From NCBI GenBank assembly GCA_902489645.1, contig CABUAW010000016.1, forward strand, positions 1 through 43,320: DNA of 43,320 nt, given 5' to 3'. Of this stretch, positions 40,178 through 43,320 are shown piece by piece (positions within the stretch are counted from its first letter, which is position 1; each line of letters begins with the position of its first letter). Made by a program: the position numbers and the translations under genes. Under the pieces are notes generated by a model that was not told where the DNA came from, did no database searches, and worked only from the letters and a program-made list of their open reading frames with translations. The stretch is from an uncultured Lachnospiraceae bacterium. GTDB lineage: Bacteria; Bacillota; Clostridia; Lachnospirales; Lachnospiraceae.

Positions 40178-40965
40178 CATATAAGTTCAAAATGCTTACA
40201 CGCATTCCATATTCCATTTTCCATCATGGCGTCCGTCACATAATCCGCAGCCTCTTTTACCGCATCCGAACCATTTCCCATGGCCACGCCAATCCCCGCA
40301 TCACGAAGCATCCCGATATCATTGGCGCTGTCTCCGAAAGCAAATGTATCCGTCATATCCATGCCCAATATTTCACATACCTTTGCAATGCCCGTTCCCT
40401 TATGAAATCCCTTCGGGACAAACTCCGCCACCGGAACATCATGTATCATAAAATCATAATAGGCTTCCAACTCGGAAAAACATTTCTCCCCGTCCGCATT
40501 GTCCGTCGCACAAGATAATTTCGATACCTCCCAACGTCCCCATTCTCCGGCAATCGTCAAAAGCCTGCCGCCCATTTCCGCTTTCAGCTTCCTTCCATAG
40601 TTATCCGTTTCAAACTCGGCGTCGTCCATATAGAGATACTCCCGTCCCTCCAGTATTGGACGTAATCCGTACTTTCGGACCGTATGCAGCGTATTCGCCA
40701 CCAGCTCCACATCCAGTTTTTTATAAAAAACCGTCTGACCGCCATACTCAATCATCGTTCCGCATCCCGAAACCACACCGTCAAAACCAATGTCGAATAG
40801 CTTCGGCGCCTGTATGAACGCCCGGCTTCTTCCGCTGCATAAAAAAGCCAAATGACCATTTTCACGCAGTCTGCGAATCGCTTTTATTGTACTTTCGGGA
40901 ATCTCGTTATTCAGATTCCATATCGTTCCATCAATATCAAAAAATACGGCTTTCCTCTCAGACAT
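40177..40965 (-). CDS. HAD-superfamily Cof-type phosphatase
   Basis: 262-residue haloacid-dehalogenase hydrolase of the Cof/IIB type, which dephosphorylates sugar phosphates or similar small molecules with Mg2+. Motif I VFFDIDGTIWNL has nucleophile Asp10 and acid Asp12; motif II is LFLCSGRSRAF; the cap domain is inserted at about 85-180; motif III/IV is KGFHKGTGIAKVCEI and FAFGDSANDIGMLRDAG. ATG 40965 after AGGAGG is chosen; the 24 upstream codons overlap the previous gene and contain a small tandem duplication. It follows the transglutaminase-like gene by 46 bases. Confidence 0.92.
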   Translation of the reverse strand: MSERKAVFFDIDGTIWNLNNEIPESTIKAIRRLRENGHLAFLCSGRSRAFIQAPKLFDIGFDGVVSGCGTMIEYGGQTVFYKKLDVELVANTLHTVRKYGLRPILEGREYLYMDDAEFETDNYGRKLKAEMGGRLLTIAGEWGRWEVSKLSCATDNADGEKCFSELEAYYDFMIHDVPVAEFVPKGFHKGTGIAKVCEILGMDMTDTFAFGDSANDIGMLRDAGIGVAMGNGSDAVKEAADYVTDAMMENGIWNACKHFELI

Positions 40966-41011
40966 TCCTGCCGCCTCCTGTTCAATTTTCTTCCTATTCG
41001 TTTTTCCCTGT

Positions 41012-42040
41012 TCAATCTTCTTCCTGCTCACCTTCATTGGCCTCTTCCATTGTCACCGGCGTACCCTGTAAATCCTTCTCAAAAGAAACCTGCATCACAG
41101 CCTGCGGCCAGTTCAGAGAAATCTTCGCATGCCGTTCCTTTTTCACGGCTTCCTCTTCCATAATTTGAAGCAGCTCCATTAAGACCTCCCGGGTCAAATA
41201 ACCGCCCCGCCAGTGAAAAGTCAACATTTTTCCTTTCTTCACAGCCTGGGCTGAACGCTTCCTCACGTCCTCCATTTTCGTAAAGGAGGCTTTCTTCTCC
41301 TTATAATAAAAATGGTCGCCATCCTCACAGGCCGGCAGCTTCCATATCGCAGGCTCATGGTCCCGGAAAATCTGCTTATCCCCAAGATTAAAATAATCAT
41401 AACGCACACGCTCTCCGCCGCCAAGCGTATTATCAAAGGTAGCGTCCAGATGATAATACCGGCCGCCAATCCGCACCACATTCCACGTGTGACGATACTT
41501 AATCCCTTTCTCGGGATTCGCTTCCGATAAAGCAATCACACACCATATTCCCAATGCGTCACAGAGAATCTTTACTGACTTCGCAATTCCTTCACAGACG
41601 CCGACGCCCTGCCCAAGCGGCCCGATAATCTCATGGGAATAGGGTTTCTTTAACTTATCATAACGGACATTCCGGCAAATAAAATCGTGTATGTACTGCT
41701 CTTTCTCCGTCTCGTTAAGCTTCATCGCCGGACGGGCCAGCTTCTCAACCCTGGACTTCATCGCCTTCTGATGGTCCCGGATTTTATTCTTATCAAACAA
41801 ATATTCCGGTATAATCTCTACATTTCCCGAGTCGGAATAATGCCTGTATCTGAACTTCACCGAATAAAAAATTTCCGGACAGTCCAGGCGAAGCATAAAA
41901 TAAATATTCGATAACTCCCGGCCGCTCAGCAACGGTACCTGAAACCCCGGAGCCATCGTCAAAAGTCCCGTCTTCATTCCATGATAGACCGCCTGCTGAA
42001 CTTTATTCAATTGGTTGTAATAATAAGCCTCCGCTGCCAT
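41012..42040 (-). CDS. Transglutaminase-like domain protein
   Basis: 342 residues. The transglutaminase-like core (about 120-210) has the papain-type triad: Cys in GVCEGIAKSVKILCDALGI, His in YRHTWNVVRIGGRYYHLD and Asp in LDATFDNT. The N-terminal 110 residues are helical and the C terminus (about 215-342) is unassigned with an acidic tail EEANEGEQEED. No signal peptide, so it is probably a cytosolic cysteine peptidase-like protein of the kind found in Firmicutes; the substrate is unknown. It lies between a membrane protein gene (56 bases) and the HAD gene. Confidence 0.85.
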   Translation of the reverse strand: MAAEAYYYNQLNKVQQAVYHGMKTGLLTMAPGFQVPLLSGRELSNIYFMLRLDCPEIFYSVKFRYRHYSDSGNVEIIPEYLFDKNKIRDHQKAMKSRVEKLARPAMKLNETEKEQYIHDFICRNVRYDKLKKPYSHEIIGPLGQGVGVCEGIAKSVKILCDALGIWCVIALSEANPEKGIKYRHTWNVVRIGGRYYHLDATFDNTLGGGERVRYDYFNLGDKQIFRDHEPAIWKLPACEDGDHFYYKEKKASFTKMEDVRKRSAQAVKKGKMLTFHWRGGYLTREVLMELLQIMEEEAVKKERHAKISLNWPQAVMQVSFEKDLQGTPVTMEEANEGEQEED

Positions 42041-42096
42041 CTGTGTTTCCCCTTTTTATTGTATATCTGCTTACTGTTTAACAAAGACATTTCGCC

Positions 42097-42939
42097 CTAT
42101 TTCCTCTTCTCTCTTTTTCCCTCATCCCACACTATAAAAAACATTAGTATTGTCATAAAGAAAAATACGAATTTTATAAGATACCTGGGAGTGTAAAACC
42201 ATTTCGCACAGAAAGCAACCAAAGGTTTCCATATCCCTATTTTATCAAGTATTTCCAAAAAAACTCTCAAAATTAAAGAAACTGCAAGGAGAAGTATCAG
42301 CCGGTTTGTAATAAAATTTTGGAACCACTTCTGAAAAAGCATAATCATTTGAACACTAATCGCAGAAGACAATATGGCCGTAAAGGAATCCTGCATCACA
42401 AAATACAAAGAAAAGTTGAGTGCAAGGCCTAAAATAACAAGCCCTAAAGTTTCCATGGCTTCAATATCCAGCAATGCGCCTACAGAAAAATGGTACGCTA
42501 ATTTTTTCACCGGAACATCAATCAGTGCAGAAACAAATACCGTCATTATAAAAAAGAAAAGTCCATTTACAGTAAAAAAACTCTCTTCTTTCGCATGAAA
42601 CAAAAATAACCTGATTAAATAGATACCAATCGCAATAAAAATCGCACTTGAAAACATATATGTAAATAACGCATATTCATCCCCATTCACACGCGCATTA
42701 AATTCTGTCAAATCATATATGGGAATGTCAACAAAAAATTCAAGTGGATTTTTCGTTCCCGTCAGCAGAAACAATGCAATAAAGGCGATAACCGATATAA
42801 CAATGCACTGAACTCTGTACCTTTTATCCGAAATTGACTTTTTCTCCATGTGCAATGACAATTGCCGAAATCCATGAACGACAGGCCACATGATTGATTC
42901 TGGATAGGGATTATTCCAAAAATATTTCAATGGATTCAC
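42097..42939 (-). CDS. Multi-helix membrane protein, family unknown
   Basis: 280 residues with about seven membrane helices (about 43-62, 88-112, 122-143, 158-180, 185-200, 210-232, 255-272). It begins MNPLKYFWNNPYPESIMWPV and ends in a charged tail DEGKREKRK. I do not recognise a family. The start is GTG at 42939 after AAGGAGG. That GTG overlaps, as GTGA, the stop of a preceding reading frame that now carries frameshifts, indicating that the gene was once coupled to an upstream partner. Confidence 0.7.
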   Translation of the reverse strand: MNPLKYFWNNPYPESIMWPVVHGFRQLSLHMEKKSISDKRYRVQCIVISVIAFIALFLLTGTKNPLEFFVDIPIYDLTEFNARVNGDEYALFTYMFSSAIFIAIGIYLIRLFLFHAKEESFFTVNGLFFFIMTVFVSALIDVPVKKLAYHFSVGALLDIEAMETLGLVILGLALNFSLYFVMQDSFTAILSSAISVQMIMLFQKWFQNFITNRLILLLAVSLILRVFLEILDKIGIWKPLVAFCAKWFYTPRYLIKFVFFFMTILMFFIVWDEGKREKRK

Positions 42940-43219
42940 ACTGTCCCCTCCTTTTTAAGCCCTCTAAATATGCATGTTTTATCTGTTTCCAAAGGAATAT
43001 TATCGGCAAATCATCACGGCAATGGTATCCGATAATCAACCTCGGCCAACAAATGACTCATCCCAATCACCTGCTCTATGTACGTCATACTTTCAAAGAA
43101 ATCCTTATTTTCTCAAAAATTCCGTATAATTCGTCTTAACCCGCTTTCTGAATCTCTTAGGCCATTGGTCCGTAATTATTTGAAAAGGCAGCACCGCCGT
43201 ACCGACCGCCTATGATGTT
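42936..43219 (-). pseudogene. Frameshifted remnant of a gene coupled to the membrane protein
   Basis: Read on the minus strand, protein-like segments appear in successive frames: GGRYGGAAFSNNYGPMA, KRFRKRVKTNYTEFLRK, NKDFFESMTYIEQVIGMSH then LLAEVDY, and HCRDDLPIIFLWKQIKHAY then LEGLKKEGTV. Each ends in a stop or shift, and the last stops at TGA overlapping the GTG start of the membrane protein. At least three frame breaks are needed to join them. I do not recognise the family. Alternatively only the final segments were ever translated. Confidence 0.45.
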
Positions 43220-43228
43220 ATTATAGCA
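43220..43228 (-). promoter_or_regulatory. Extended -10 box, possible promoter
   Basis: TGC-TATAAT on the minus strand (43228-43220), without a clear -35. It could drive the membrane protein gene through the remnant. The remaining bases to 43320 hold nothing I can identify. Confidence 0.3.
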
Positions 43229-43320
43229 TAACTGGATACTGCTGGCTATGATAATAAAACTATGCGATAGTGTAAACATATTGTCAGTTGGAAAATATTA
43301 GAGAGACTCTAAGATATGAT

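Noticed and set aside
40966..41037. Tandem repeat AGGAAGAA(A/G)ATTGAACAGG at the transglutaminase-HAD junction
   Set aside because: A two-copy local duplication of the gene end and ribosome-site region; no sign of function beyond possible spacing.
42894..43139. 81-codon plus-strand frame over the right-hand remnant
   Set aside because: Antisense to the membrane gene start and remnant; no ribosome site or family pattern.
1..43320. CRISPR arrays, tRNA or rRNA genes, insertion sequences, prophage or conjugative elements
   Set aside because: I looked for spaced repeats, cloverleaf patterns, transposase and integrase motifs and found none that hold up.

Overview
The window looks like chromosomal DNA of a spore-forming Gram-positive clostridium, most likely a gut Lachnospiraceae. 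It carries SpoIIID with a recognisable sigma-E-type promoter, a Csp-like subtilase, a sortase-built pilus, rubrerythrin, many AraC/MerR/XRE regulators, and strong AAGGAGG-type ribosome binding sites. I see no rRNA, tRNA, CRISPR array, insertion sequence or prophage. Most genes are on the minus strand.

Layout. 0-5 kb: the 5' end of a PstS-like phosphate-binding lipoprotein, a tandem pair of XRE regulators, TrmO, remnants of an AlbA_2 gene and of a second subtilase 3' end, the intact subtilase, a small membrane protein, a possible C-rich small RNA and spoIIID. 5-14.2 kb: a complete pilus operon on the minus strand (coiled-coil protein, signal peptidase I, 1350-residue tip protein, major pilin, class C sortase, small pilin, second sortase). 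Its promoter region has an uninterrupted 11-base G tract directly against the -10 box. 14.3-17.9 kb: aspartase with a divergent Lrp-type regulator and MscL, an SseB-like protein and a Bfd-like Fe-S protein. 18-20.6 kb: an FGGY sugar kinase preceded by an FMN riboswitch, which has its own promoter inside the end of a TipA-like merR gene. 20.6-25.8 kb: EamA exporter with AraC regulator, uracil permease, and an unknown-YccF-patatin gene string behind a yybP-ykoY (Mn2+) riboswitch. 25.8-33.9 kb: DUF1858 protein, AraC/GyrI regulator, remnant of an alkyladenine glycosylase, ferritin-like protein, XRE regulator, hydrolase, Bcp, endonuclease III, acetyltransferase, an unknown helical protein, OGG1-type glycosylase and rubrerythrin. 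33.9-39.1 kb: an ABC transporter/two-component module of the peptide-sensing type with a BceR-like operator. 39.1-43.3 kb: XRE-DUF2975 pair, HAD phosphatase, transglutaminase-like protein, a membrane protein and a frameshifted gene remnant.

How parts may work together. The pilus operon contains everything needed to export, process, polymerise and anchor a fibre, and its homopolymeric promoter tract suggests on/off or graded switching. The two riboswitches are the strongest leads to new biology: the FMN switch governs a sugar kinase rather than a usual riboflavin gene, and the Mn2+ switch governs a string of poorly characterised genes. The 27-34 kb stretch groups peroxide reduction, oxidised-base repair and rubrerythrin/ferritin-like proteins, consistent with oxygen stress handling in an anaerobe. 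Several broken genes show continuing gene loss.

All family assignments come from reading motifs, without database searches. Promoter and operator calls are pattern matches.
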